DNA of 64,000 nt from Xanthostigma xanthostigma (taxonomy: Eukaryota; Arthropoda; Insecta; Raphidioptera; Raphidiidae): NCBI GenBank assembly GCA_963575645.1, contig OY754475.1, positions 7,316,001-7,380,000 on the forward strand. The letters are read 5' to 3'. Within the stretch, counting starts at the first letter, position 1, and each line of letters opens with the position of its first letter. Positions 23,401-34,786 of this stretch are shown here, piece after piece. Made by a program: the position numbers and the translations under genes. The notes beneath the pieces are model-generated. The model ran no database searches. It was not told the origin of the DNA and saw only the letters and a program-made list of their open reading frames with translations.

Positions 23401-26400
23401 GCGCTTCAAGCTGCATTTAAAATGATGGTAAGTAGTGCAGTTTTCTATTGAGTTTATCTAGAAACTAGCGGTCCGGTTTATAGATTATCACCGTTTTTTT
23501 GTCGACTTACGTTGCAAAATTGGTCTCCACGAAAAGCGTTTTTATTTTAAAGGTGGCACTTCACATGACTATTTGTGTTCGCTATTGGGTGTTTGTTGTA
23601 TTTGGCAAAATATATGACGTTCAAGACAAACATGCAAATAGAGGCAAATACGACCATCCACACATGGCAGTCAAATAGCAAACACTTAAACATTTGGCAG
23701 CAGAACGCAAGGTTCAAAATTCCAGGAATTTTAGCACTGTTTCATTGTCCCAATTCATTTTCAATAGTAATTGTTCCAGTTCTCGCTCACAGCACAGACA
23801 CAAAAATACTGCATATCCGTACAGGTTCACGGCGCGTGCGCTTCTGAATATGGCCATTGTGTGGACGGTTTATTTGCGTATTTGCCTATTTGACTCCTTT
23901 GATGTGCCTCGAAAAACCGACAAGCGCACGGTAACGCGTATTATTTTGTCAAATAGACTGTCCACACATGGTAATTGTTTGCCAAACAAATACAAATAGC
24001 CATGTGAAGTGCCGGCATAACGCGATAACATCCTGAAGGTCCATTCTAAATATTAGTGGGAAAATTTTTGAAATCAGATGAGTAGTTTCGGAGATTACCG
24101 CCTACATCCAAACGTGCAAACTTTACCTCTTTATAATATTAGTGTACATTTGCAGTGTAAATGTAGAGTGACTGGACCATCTCAGAAATCACCTTTAGGT
24201 GGAACATTTCAGTTTCAAATATGCTTATGCGAATTAAATTTATTGAACTGAGCGAAGACATTTGGATTGAGTGCCCAAATTGTTGATCGCAAAAAAAAAT
24301 TGTTTGGATAACCGAATTTATTCATAACGAAATTTCTATTGTGTTACAGTCTCCAACCGGTGGTCGCGTTTCAGTATTTCAATGCATATTGCCAACTGTG
24401 GGACCAGGCGCTTTAACGTCACGCGAAGTGCCAACACAAAGATCATCTGCCGAAGTGGCTCATTTGAACCCAGCGACAGATTTTTATAAACGGCTTGCGC
24501 TCGATTGCAGTGCGCAACAGATCGCCGTCGATTTGTTTGTTCTCAACAGCCAATATGTTGATCTTAGCACAATATGTAAGTTTGCTTTTTACACGCTTTA
24601 TATTAACTTCACTTGTAAGTTGTATGTATGTATGTATGTATGTATGTATGTATGTATGTATGTTTGTTTGTAACCTTCCTTTGGACTACAGCAAGTGGTT
24701 TATTACTGTAGTATAATATGCCAGCACTGTAACTACAGTGGTAGCCGTGCGGTTTAAGGCACGGGTCTTCGCTGACGTCAACTCTCGGAATCACGGGTCG
24801 TGGGTTCTAATCCCGTCCACGCCGAAAAAAAAAATTGTTTTTTTTCGGCAAATTTTTGACAATAAATCGAACTAAAAAGTGGAAAGTAAATATAGTTTTA
24901 AAAAAAACTAAAAAACACGCTTTATATCGAACTAAAAAGTAAAAAATATTTTTTTAAAATAAGCTTAAAACAATAATGAATAAAAAATACAAGTATTATT
25001 GTGAAAAAAGCGTGGGGCGCTTTGTTCCACATTTTCGTACATCGAGCGCCCCACGCTTTTTTCACAATAATACTTGTATTTTTTATTCATTATTGTTTTA
25101 AGCTTATTTTAAAAAAAATATTTTTTACTTTTTAAGCGTGGGGCGCTCTATGTACGAAAATGTGGAACAAAGCGCCCTACGCTTTTTTCACAATAATACT
25201 TGTATTTTTTATTCATTATTGTTTGAAGCTTATTTTAAAAAAAATATTTTTTTACTTTTTAGTTCGACATAAAGCGTGTTTTTTAGTTTTTTTTTAAACT
25301 ATATTTATTTAATTAAAGTATTCGGAGTGTTCTAGAGTGGTTTATTTTGTAGAACGTTAGATGACGCAGCGTATGACGTTTAAGTTTACCAGTTCGTTAT
25401 TTGAATGATCATTCAACGCCAGTAAGCACGTCAAATAGAAATAAACCGTTATTTTTTCTTTTTTTTTGTAGCTGGTATAAGTAAATTCAGTGGCGGCTGT
25501 ATTCATCACTATCCTCTTTTCAAAGCGAGCCGACAGATTCAATGTCAGCAGTTTGATAGTTGCCTTCGGAGATACCTTACACGGAAAATTGGCTACGAAG
25601 CTGTCATGCGGATCCGGTGTACCAGGTAAACAATGATCAATAGCTATAAATATAGGTTAGGTTCAATGCCTCTAACGCTATGCTAAACAAACGTGACGTC
25701 ATAGTCTTGTGAACATTTTGTAGCACCTAACTAGGCGCTTCTTCAATTCGACATTTGCTATGAATATGAAATGTTTCAACTTTAAACCGATTTCATCGGT
25801 TGTTGTTATTCTAACCTGAAAATTGTAAGTTCTAATTTTTGTGATTGATTATTTTGCAGAGGCTTATCAATACATACTTTCCACGGTAATTTCTTTGTAC
25901 GCTCAACCGATCTGTTGTCATTACCGAATTGCAATCCGGATGCCGGATTTGGAATGCAGGTTTCAATCGAGGAGAATTTAACCGATTTACAAACGGTGTG
26001 CTTCCAAGCTGCTTTATTGTACACGTCCAGTAAGGGTATGTTACCAACTTTTTTATATAGTCAACTCATAAAAAATAAATAATTAAATTTTATCCCAAAA
26101 CATTGATTCCTTAAAAATGTCAAAAACAAGTAAGCACATTTTTTATGAATTAAGTATTTCAAAAAAATATGAACGTAAAGTAAAAGAACGACCTAATCGA
26201 AACCGTCGGTTTGTTTTTGGCTGAAGCTGATTATTCAGCCGGGCTCTATTTCTAATATTTAACATGTTGATGGTGTTGGGGTAAATTTTGTTCACTTTTA
26301 TGCATCGAATCTTGTTGAAAACAAAATTTATAACCTCAAAAAATGTAATTTTTTTTAAGGTGAAAGACGAATCAGAGTTCATACGTTATGTTTACCGATC

Positions 26401-28224
26401 GCTACGAATCTTTCTGAAATTTTAAATTCGGCTGATCAACAATGCATTGTCGGATTATTAGCTAAAATGGGTAAGATTCTTCATACAATAAACATATTGA
26501 AAGTGATATATGAGTCGTAATGTCATTTGTTTTGTTTTTTCTTTTACAGCCGTCGATAGATCGTTGTCTTCATCGTTGACGGACGCTAGAGACGCTTTCA
26601 TCAACGTTGTAACCGATGTGTTGTCGGCCTACAAGTTGGCTCTAAACCAAGGTTCTGGCTCCGGTGGTGGATTGTTGGCCCCGCATTCATTGAAACTTTT
26701 GCCGATGTACATTAGTGCGTTGCTCAAATACGTATGTAACATTGTTTTTGTATTATTTGAGGTTAAGTACTCTTAAGTTAGTTGAGCGCCTGAACGCATT
26801 AAATATGGACAGTGGATAGTACGAAAATCACAATCGCAGGATAAGGGTGCCATCAACTTTTGTTTTTTGTTCGTTGATTCTGATTGGCTAGTGTCATAGA
26901 TAAAGGATATAGAACAAATGAATATCGTTGTTGGTTCTGTAATAGCTCCTATGTGCATAGTAGGCAGATTTTTACGTTTTTTAGATGAAAAGATTCAGGA
27001 AACGGAGCTCTATACACTAGTAATACCTCCAAATTAATTTTACAGTAACCAACAAGGGGAAGTAACTCTTATGTGAAAAGTTGTATCAAATAATTCCTCC
27101 CATGTGCCAATAAATCCGAAATTAACGTTAAATATTTTTTAAGAAAATACTTTGTCTTAAGATAAGTATGAATTAGTAATATACCTCTGAAATTGCTAGT
27201 TCTTACCATCCATTGCTGAAATAACCACTTTTTGTCCTTTCCTGCAAATTTTACTTTTTGCACATATGACGATATACTCCATACTAATAATAACATAGTT
27301 ATGTTAACTGTGGACATGGTTATGTTTACGGGGGACATGGTTATGCTCACGGGGGACACGGTTGTGTACAATCCCTCTTTTTTAGAAAAATTAAAATAGT
27401 GTCGCGGTACGTTTTAGGTTTGAGTTATAAAATTCTAACTAAACGACGTGCATTGTCGGAATTGATTTATTGTTTTGATTTTAGGTGGCTTTTAGAACGG
27501 GTCAAAATACCCGTTTAGACGATCGCGTGTTTGCAATGTGTGAAATGAAAACTTTGCCTCTCGGACAATTGATTCAAGCGATATATCCCGATTTATATCC
27601 GATACATTGTTTAACCGAAGAAGGCGGCTTACCGACAGAGGATGGCAGAATTATTCCGCAGCCCGGACGCTTGCAGCTCAGTGCCGAAAAGTCAGTTTAC
27701 ATTTTCGGTGTAGTTTCGGAGAACGTGTCGAGCCCGTTGTTTATAAATTGTTTTTTATTTTTATTTCAGACTCGATTCTCGCGGAGCCTATTTATTAGAT
27801 TGTGGTCATCACATGATCGTCTATATCGGTCATAATGTCAATCCGCATTTTATAAATAATGCTTTAGGCTTTCAACATTTCTCCGCGATTCCGGAAGAAC
27901 TTCTCGAGTTTCCGAAGATTGAAACGCCTGAAAATGAGCTGTTGCATTTGTTTGTCGGTAATTTGAATGAAGAGAAACCTTTTAGTGCCACAATACAGAT
28001 AGTCAGGTAAGAAAAACAACTGATTTTGTTTGTTTCTGAGATAGATCTTTCTTTGTTTCGTAAGCGTTCTGTTGTTTATATCTTTATTCAATCGATGGTT
28101 GTTTTTTCGTAGGGATGATAGTCCACAACGTGTCCTTTTCACGGAAAAACTGATCGAAGATAGGATAGAAAATGCATTATCGTATTACGAGTTCTTACAA
28201 CATCTAAAAGCGCACGTGAAGTAG
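17488..28224 (+). CDS. Sec24AB: SEC24A/B-type COPII coat cargo adaptor
   Basis: Sec24 binds Sec23 and packages cargo into COPII vesicles at ER exit sites. Exons: 17488-19571, 19652-19754, 21650-21776, 21846-21955, 23038-23427, 24350-24575, 25472-25625, 25860-26035, 26360-26470, 26550-26731, 27485-27690, 27770-28006, 28113-28224. All are GT-AG; the sum is 4218 nt, or 1405 residues in one frame. Residues 1-660 are Pro/Gln/Asn/Ser-rich and disordered, as in SEC24A/B, with an imperfect NQPN-type repeat. Then come the zinc finger (C742, C745, C763, C766), the trunk (from LRPPQPAVYLFVLDVS, about 809), beta-sandwich and helical regions (YLTRKIGYEAVMRIRCTR, GLSIHTFHGNFFVRSTDLL, ERRIRVHTLCLP), and the gelsolin-like domain (about 1290-1385). 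The end ENALSYYEFLQHL is typical. The donor after exon 11 (GTCAGT) is weak but keeps frame. Confidence 0.95.
20080..20275 (-). repeat. Helitron-like non-autonomous repeat, partial copy
   Basis: In the second Sec24 intron. On the minus strand it shares GCGCTTTTCGCGGAGACC, AATTTTGCAACG and GTCGAC with the elements at 23464-24140 and 57104-57418. On the plus strand it ends TTTGCCTCTTTATAA. The terminal CTAGT is missing, so it is truncated. Confidence 0.55.
20301..20530. mobile_element. hAT-like MITE, no clear target duplication
   Basis: Ends are CAGGGGCGGGCAAA and, inverted, CAGGCCTGGGCAAA, as in hAT-type elements. The flanking octamers match poorly (4 of 8). The left end also pairs with AAGATTTGCCCGCCCC just outside, which may mark a rearrangement. 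Confidence 0.5.
22208..22822. repeat. Dispersed repeat with ACCATTCCAAC ends
   Basis: In the fourth Sec24 intron. Terminal inverted sequence ACCATTCCAACTT/ACCATTCCAACCC. The inner part (CTGCGCATGCGCCG, CAATAGGGCTCTTCATA, GGTTTCAATCCG, CATCCGTTTG) recurs at 40545-40806, at 51140-51400 (inverted) and at 37205-37600 (inverted, interrupted). Confidence 0.7.
23464..24140 (-). mobile_element. Helitron-like element carrying a nested MITE
   Basis: In the fifth Sec24 intron. Read on the minus strand it ends CCGGACCGCTAGT, a Helitron-type CTRRT end, after GTCGACAAAAAAACGGTGATAAT. The other end is the TACCTCTTTATAATATTAG block. The element is split by 23552-24014, and the two halves rejoin to match 20080-20275. 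The Helitron assignment rests on the terminus only; there is no Rep/helicase. Confidence 0.6.
23552..24014. mobile_element. MITE nested in a Helitron-like element
   Basis: About 460 bp with inverted ends GGCACTTCACATGRCTATTTGT. TAA flanks both sides, consistent with the 3-bp duplication of PIF/Harbinger elements, though the outermost 3-4 bases of the ends differ. No coding capacity. Confidence 0.6.
24591..25312 (+). mobile_element. Composite SINE plus hairpin element, copy 2
   Basis: Starts 16 bp after the exon-6 donor of Sec24. Same order as copy 1 but longer: a TATG microsatellite of about 12 units (24619-24668), the tRNA-like head (24738-24824) and a hairpin block (24913-25283) with an extra half unit. 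Two loops are present: 25021-25045 is the exact reverse complement of the copy-1 loop, and 25147-25171 has the copy-1 orientation with one mismatch. Confidence 0.8.
24738..24824 (+). repeat. tRNA-like SINE head, copy 2
   Basis: A-box-like TAGCCGTGCGGTTTAAGGC and B-box GGTTCTAATCC. It is closer to a real tRNA promoter than copy 1, so this may be the less decayed copy. Confidence 0.75.
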
Positions 28225-28415
28225 AACGTAACAAATGGGTAAGTGAGTATATAAATAACACATCTAAACCGAAGGAAACGGTCTCGAACTTAAAAGTGTA
28301 GAATTATTAAACAGAAAACAATAGTGCTGTGAAAAGATTCGTGTCTAATATATGTATTATTTAAAACTATTAAACGTTATCTTACTATTTTTTTAATGCT
28401 CTATAAAATATTTTC

Positions 28416-28421
28416 AATAAA
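28416..28421 (+). promoter_or_regulatory. Poly(A) signal of Sec24
   Basis: AATAAA about 190 bp after the Sec24 stop, the first one downstream. Confidence 0.6.
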
Positions 28422-28439
28422 CGTAAGTTTTTTCTCCCG

Positions 28440-31190
28440 ATATTATCCAAACTTCTGCCATATTTTATTGTTATTTTTAAAGAACTTATAATACAATATA
28501 ATCTTATTTATTCAAAACATATTTATTTTTCTCGGGCATTATTTGTTTTTGGTTGATAATGCTACGGTTTTATAATTTTAAAGAAAACTGTTTCATAGTT
28601 ATTTTATTACGTCATGATTATATTGTATTACGTTTCAATACATTATTTGTTTGGGAAAACTCAGTAAAATGGAGACACCAATATTTAGTGTTGATTTACT
28701 GATGTGATTTTATGTGGTCGACACCAACAAACTCAAATCGTTTTGATTTATTTAAATGGATAGTTTTTTAGTCACGCAACCATCGTTATGATAAGTCCAA
28801 GTAAAAAATAACGGATTCGTGTTTATAAATAGAACAGTATGTATATTTTACTTCGCATAAAATAATAATTATTTATCAATAATGAAAAATAAGATTGCAA
28901 GATTTTTCTAAATCTTTTCGTGCAGTTTCAAGCAGTTCGAGGTATAAATTTTAGTAGTTCATTGGCTTAGATCGGATAGATCTAGGCTAATAAATGCAGA
29001 GTAAGTTCATCAAAGACTTATAAACGAGCTTTCGAATGTAAAATTGTAAATGTCGATATTCTATTATTACTTTTATATTATCCTTGCTAAGTATAAACGT
29101 CAAGTACCAGAGTTCGGGATATTTGGTGTCTGGATGGCAACTTATTGAGATATTAGCGTGAAAAACTATGCTTGCATTCGCATACAGTGAAAGATATGTA
29201 GGTAACTAATATTATGGTGGCTATGTTTGCAGCGAACTTCACGTGATTGTGATGACCTTGATTATTAGTGTTTGATGTGAACGCTAGGTGCTGCCTGAAC
29301 AAATGAAAATCTTGCAATTTTGTTACGTTCTATGTATGTTGTGTTAATTAAAAATAACAGAAAAATCAGCCTGTGTTATAATTTTGATATTCTCTATTAT
29401 AGAAAATCGTTTTTAAGTCGAGAAAAGGTATGGCCGAGGATATTTTATCAATGCAAATAAAGAATGTTATCTTTTAAAGTAAATTGTCTATAAAATACGA
29501 TAGGAAACAAGCTTCGTTTTTTAATAGATAAACATTTTATATAAAAAAAGCTTTACTTCTACCGTTTATTGCTACTTTTTTGAGCACGCTGAAAATTTGT
29601 TTTCACTGATTGTAGCTTATTATGCGTTTGAATTTGTAAAGTCTATGTATGTCGTTTAATTTATAAGACTTTTTTATAATTGAAAATTGATTGTGGGGAT
29701 CTCTGATTGTGGTAGCAATTTTTCTTCGCCATATAATAGTGTTTGGTTTCGAAATTCAAAAATGTCTAAGATAATTTTTACTACGAAAGTGACACTGCCA
29801 AAATAATATAATTCGAATATAGTACAGGTTAATTCGAGGAGAACCTGTAACGGGAAATTTAATCATAAAAAAAAGTATGTCTGGTTTTCGAAAACATATT
29901 TGCTGCCATAATTTGGTTCTAGCTTCAAATTGTTATTAAAGTTTTATTTGTATAAGGTGACCGTTTTTACTCGATCGAAGTACGTAACAATAACAATTCA
30001 TAATTTTTCGATAAATTAACTTACTTTTCTACGTATTCTAAAAGTCGGCAAGGAAGAAATTTAAATGTGGAATCGGAATAATGTGATTGGATGAACTGTC
30101 CTGTTTTAATTACGAAATGTAACGAGAATAAAAAAGAAGGGTTGTCCGGCTTAAAGCGAGTAAAATGATCAACTTGTCTGCGTAGGCAATTTATTGTTAC
30201 TTGACATTAGTAGAAGATATTTTTAGTGTTTCAAAAAATGTAGCGTCTGTTCTGAACTCATCAATCTATAAAAATTCAATACGATGAAGTATGGGATTGT
30301 TTATAATAACGTGTCCAATAATTTGGACGTTATCTTTACATTGTGGTAACTCAATGTCAAAATATAGGTTATATACATTTTTTGGTACAATAATTTTATT
30401 TGTGCCCTGTTAATTAATTATAAATAAATTAATATTTACTATGTATATCTAAAAATAAACTGTACATTGTAGCCAGGGACTTTTGATGTTTTGTTTTTTA
30501 TTACAAAACTACCGCTACTAATTCCATTTTCATATACTTCCTTGTACATTTCCGAACGTTTTTTGTTAGCTAATCGTTTATCGAATGATGATGTTAAAAT
30601 AGCTGGAAATATATTTTAAGCGTGAATTTCTGTGACTATTGACTTTGATTATGTTTAATCATTGCTAATATTTCTTTGTTTGTTTGGTTCCTAAGATAAG
30701 ATAAAAATTTATTAACAAGAATACGGTATTATTGTGCAATTAGAAAAAAACAAAAGAGCGTTGTGTGCCAAAACAAATGATTCACCTTGAACGCAATTAA
30801 AAGAGCATTAGTTTAACGACTTTTAGTGAGTCATAAACAATGTTTGAATCATGTTTTTTGTTGGTATAATTATAAATGAAAAACAAGCGATTAGGAACTT
30901 TTTTATTTCTACCTGTTCGGTAACTTCTTTAGTTTTCCAAGAATTTAACGTTTCATTTATCAATAAACTTGCTTTTTTTATTTAGATTTGCGTTTGTTTT
31001 AAAAATCCAGTATTTAAAAATAAATGAAAAATAGGAAATAATAAAACGACTACCTATGTAAATCTTTATGAAAAAAGTTATTTAATTAGAAAAATGATTA
31101 ATAGTTATTATTTAGCATCAGTACATAGCTTGATTACAAAAACATGTTAGAAATAAAAATAAAGTATAATATGTTATAATCTATCCGTTA
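28440..31190. other. Intergenic, nothing recognised
   Basis: AT-rich spacer between the converging Sec24 and stathmin genes. No exon, RNA gene or clear transposon was seen; stathmin's 3' UTR must occupy the right end. Confidence 0.5.
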
Positions 31191-31208
31191 TCGATAATGT
31201 GGGTTGCT

Positions 31209-31973
31209 TTAAGCAGAAGACGAAGTCACTTGTTCGGCAGGTTTTGGACTATTCGTCAAGTTCGCTTTGTTTTGGCGGACAAGTTCGACGTGGCGATCGT
31301 GGTTCTTCAACTTTTCTTTCTGTTGTAATTCTAATTGGGCACGACGGTTTTCAGCTTGTTCCAATTTCTCTTGAATTGTAACATCGAGCTGTTGGAATTT
31401 CTCAGTATTGCTATTACGTACCTTGTTGACTTGGTCTTCGTGTTCCCGAAGCCTATCGAGCATTTTTTTAATATTTTCGTCGCGCTGAGCCGCCGCAGTT
31501 TTCAGCTTATCTTCGATGGCACTTCGAACCTCGTCGACTTGTTGTTCGATAGATAATCTAGTTTTATCGACATTTTCAATGTGCTCTTTCATTTTGTTTT
31601 TTAAATCATTAATGTAAGCTTCGCGTTTTTCTTCATGGGTTTCCATTTTTTGGTCCAGAGCTTCTTTTGTTTGATTGATGAAAAGAGCTGTTAGTTCATC
31701 TTTCTTCTTTGACGCCTCTTCAATTTTCAACATTTTGGCAGTTATTGCAGCCATTTTATTTGCCTCTAACGACAATCTTCTTTCTTCTGCAGCCTTTAAT
31801 TTTTCCTCTATAAGTTGGGCTGAAGTTTTTTCTTTTGGAGAAACTGGACGCTTTGGCAAGGTAGGCTCTCCTACTGGTTCCGCCAATATTACTTCATAGC
31901 TAACACCGCCCTTAGTTTTTTCTTGGCTTCTGATTTCCGCTGCCTCAGATCCAGTAACTTTGTTATCACTCAT
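31209..31973 (-). CDS. stai: Stathmin, uninterrupted reading frame
   Basis: A 254-residue stathmin-family protein, which sequesters alpha/beta-tubulin heterodimers and promotes microtubule disassembly in the cytoplasm. After a short acidic leader it has the family N-terminal motif EIRSQEKTKGGVSYEVILAE, then PKRPVSPKEK (likely phospho-sites) and LIEEKLKAAEERRLSLEA. The rest is one long heptad-like helix with repeated ENIKKMLDRLREHE-type blocks that bind tubulin. The C-terminus is extended and basic, ending in a Ser run. The whole frame is free of introns. On the minus strand ATCGCAG (acceptor at 32000-31999) lies 25 bp before the ATG, so a 5' UTR intron is likely and argues against a processed copy. 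No poly-A tract follows the stop. Confidence 0.93.
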   Translation of the reverse strand: MSDNKVTGSEAAEIRSQEKTKGGVSYEVILAEPVGEPTLPKRPVSPKEKTSAQLIEEKLKAAEERRLSLEANKMAAITAKMLKIEEASKKKDELTALFINQTKEALDQKMETHEEKREAYINDLKNKMKEHIENVDKTRLSIEQQVDEVRSAIEDKLKTAAAQRDENIKKMLDRLREHEDQVNKVRNSNTEKFQQLDVTIQEKLEQAENRRAQLELQQKEKLKNHDRHVELVRQNKANLTNSPKPAEQVTSSSA

Positions 31974-32009
31974 TATGGCAAAAATTAGAAGTTAATAACT
32001 GCGATTAAA

Positions 32010-33263
32010 CAATATATACACGTAGAAACTGCAGATGTTCAACTTGCAATAAGATATAATTTATAATAATAAAATTAAGATAAAATATTCGATAAAATTC
32101 AAACAAAGATAAAATGCGTCTGCACAAAACGTTCCAGTTTGTACGTTAGTTTGACTGAAGCTAGCAAAGCAATCGAATTAACTTGTCACTTTTTAAATTT
32201 TGTAAAGGAGGCTCCAGACATTGTACAAAACATTTGTGCAACACCCGTGTGCGTTAATACATTTAATATGTATTTTTATTAACAATACTTGCAACTGTTC
32301 ATTAGAAAACTAAATAAATTGGTAGAAATACATAATTTAATTAATAATATTGTAGACAATCGCTCTAAATAACTTCATTATTTTCATAACTTTGTAATAA
32401 ATTGCAGAGTGTATGTCCCGCTTAAAATATATATAAATACGAAGTTGTCTGCATATAAAACTTTGTTTTGACGTTTCAAACAAATATGGCGTCTTTAAAC
32501 TTAAAAATATTCAAATATTTAAATTTAATAATATTCAGGTGTTTTATGAATGTAGTGTCAAAATTTAGTATATTTTCACTTTCTTTGAGCATAATTAACT
32601 ATACAAACGCGGGGTTAATTTTTGCATGATATTCTGCCTTTATTATACAAATTACCTCAGTTATAATGATGTAGTAACCTGCACACAATTTTGTTTTTAC
32701 AGCTGCTGTTGCATTTAATGATTTATCACACAATATATAGATTGTTTGTATAATTGTTTTATAAATATGGAATAAAAGTCACCGCAGTGCTAAGCTTAGA
32801 ACGAGTCATCGAGAGTGATATCAATAGAATCAGTACCTCCGTATGTTTGTGTATCCGTAACAAAAAAATTGATACTTGTTGAATTCATTCCTATTTATTT
32901 TTAGTTAAGTTTGATAATGTCATTCCATATCTATCGAGCAAGTATTTTTCAGATACAAGCAGAAGAGAAGTGCAAGCAACAAAAACTTGGTAATTTTAAT
33001 AACAGAGGACTCCATATAACATCGTTCATTTGCTGACAATACGGATTATAGATGAAGATTTCATCGGAACTATTTATTTTACAAATTTATAGTGGCAAAA
33101 TATAAAATATGAACGGCTTAGTAACTATTGTTCGACAAGGAACAAATACGATTGAATAACTTTTAAGTTTCGATTAGCTGGTAACCGTTAGTCGAGAATA
33201 TCTGAAAGTACAATTATTCGTAGCGAAAAGTATTTGTTATTCCGATTATACTTGTTATAGTAG
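32010..33263. other. Upstream of stathmin, nothing recognised
   Basis: Presumably holds the stathmin promoter and 5' non-coding exon. No open frame of note. Confidence 0.4.
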
Positions 33264-33271
33264 GCTACGTA

Positions 33272-33801
33272 TAGCGTTGCCAGGCGTCCGGATAAAGCCG
33301 GACATAGTTATGCTTTTTGATTGCGTGTCCGGCCAAAATAAACGGTGTCCGGCTTTTGTTAGGCTTTTTACATTTCGCAAACGAGCGAGCGTTGAGCGTG
33401 GCCGAATATGAATAATGATTTTATTAACTTAAATAAAAGAAGTTTTGTTTAGTTTAGATTGTTTTTTATTTTATTTTGGGAAATAATAGCAGGTACATAA
33501 GACTTATTTGTGCAATTGCCTTTCATTAGAATTTAAGAAGAATTTAAAATGTTGATAAATGTTTATATAGAATTTAATTTTGACTGATGACTTTGGCTGA
33601 TTAGTAATAAAGTATTTGAACTGGTAATACACTTCATGGTAATAATCAAAAAAGCTTGATTTTACATACAATTTTTTTGTCGTACCTATTAATACTGAGA
33701 CAAAATCCTCAATAATGTAGGCTGTCCGGCCTTTTTACCCAAATGTCCGACCAAACTGGCTGATCTATCCAGCTATTTGGCTTGGCGACCTGGCAACCCT
33801 A
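33272..33801. mobile_element. hAT element, 530 bp, perfect 8-bp target duplication
   Basis: Bounded by GCTACGTA at 33264-33271 and 33802-33809. Ends are TAGCGTTGCCAGG and the inverse TAGGGTTGCCAGG. The subterminal parts repeat GTCCGG. No transposase frame, so it is non-autonomous. Confidence 0.85.
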
Positions 33802-34245
33802 GCTACGTAGGTATCTGTTCTCACTATTACCGACATGATCTTAATATTGATATGTTACGTTACCTTCTGTCGGATCGTTGTTAGCTCATGGCATCCAACC
33901 TGTGGCTGGCTACTCGTTTCATTGTGTTACGTGTAGTCTCTGAAATGTAGAATGTAAGTATCAGTACTCAGTAATATATACAAAGGAACAATTACTCGAA
34001 TCAAAAGAGCCAAATTATTCCCTATCCTGAAAAGTACTGATTAACAATTTATATGTGTTGGATCATTGTGCAAACATTCAGTTGTTTATTATACGTCACA
34101 AAGCCTCTTAGAAAATGCGTTTTTGTCTGTATTTTTAGTAATTCATATTATTAGCAAAAAATGAATCGAGTGCTATTTGTCATTGAAATTTTTATTTATA
34201 AAATTATATCAATAAAATCTTAACTGATACATTGTATATTATAAT

Positions 34246-34778
34246 TAGTGATGTGCCGGATCGTTAAAAATGTATATCCGCGGATACGGATCTGAATACG
34301 GATATTTGGTTTCAAGATCCGCGGATACGTATACGGATACGGATCTTAACTTTCTTAGAGTACGCGGCGGTACATATTGCACATCAACCTTCGGAAAGAG
34401 ACTATCTGTTATGGTAAAAAGTTATTGACCTCTTTAAGAGTAACTCTCATAACAGATTGTCTCTTTCCAAAGATCGATGTGCAATATCTCATTATAAAGA
34501 TAGTTTTTTGGTACCTTTGAGTTATGTACTATGGGTATGGTACTCACTACGATAAATGTTTGCAATATAAAGGTGCCAAATACGATTTTAAAAAATAAAA
34601 AATAATCTGAATGGAATTTAACAGTTTTTCATTATTACCTAATCACCTATATATATAAAATTTCATCTATGAATTGAAAATTAATAAGGTAAAAGATCCG
34701 CCAAAAACTAACGGATACGGATCTTTCTTCTCCCTCGGATATTCGCGGATACGGATACGGATATCCGGCACATCACTA
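34246..34778. mobile_element. hAT-like element, 533 bp, perfect 8-bp target duplication
   Basis: Bounded by ATTATAAT at 34238-34245 and 34779-34786. Inverted ends TAGTGATGTGCCGGAT are perfect. Subterminal blocks repeat GGATACGGAT many times. The interior has its own inverted repeat (TTGCACATC, GAAAGAGAC and complements, about 34377-34490). Confidence 0.85.
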
Positions 34779-34786
34779 ATTATAAT

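Noticed and set aside
24609-24673. Open frames with runs of MYVC/TYIH
   Set aside because: They translate the TATG microsatellite of the composite SINE.
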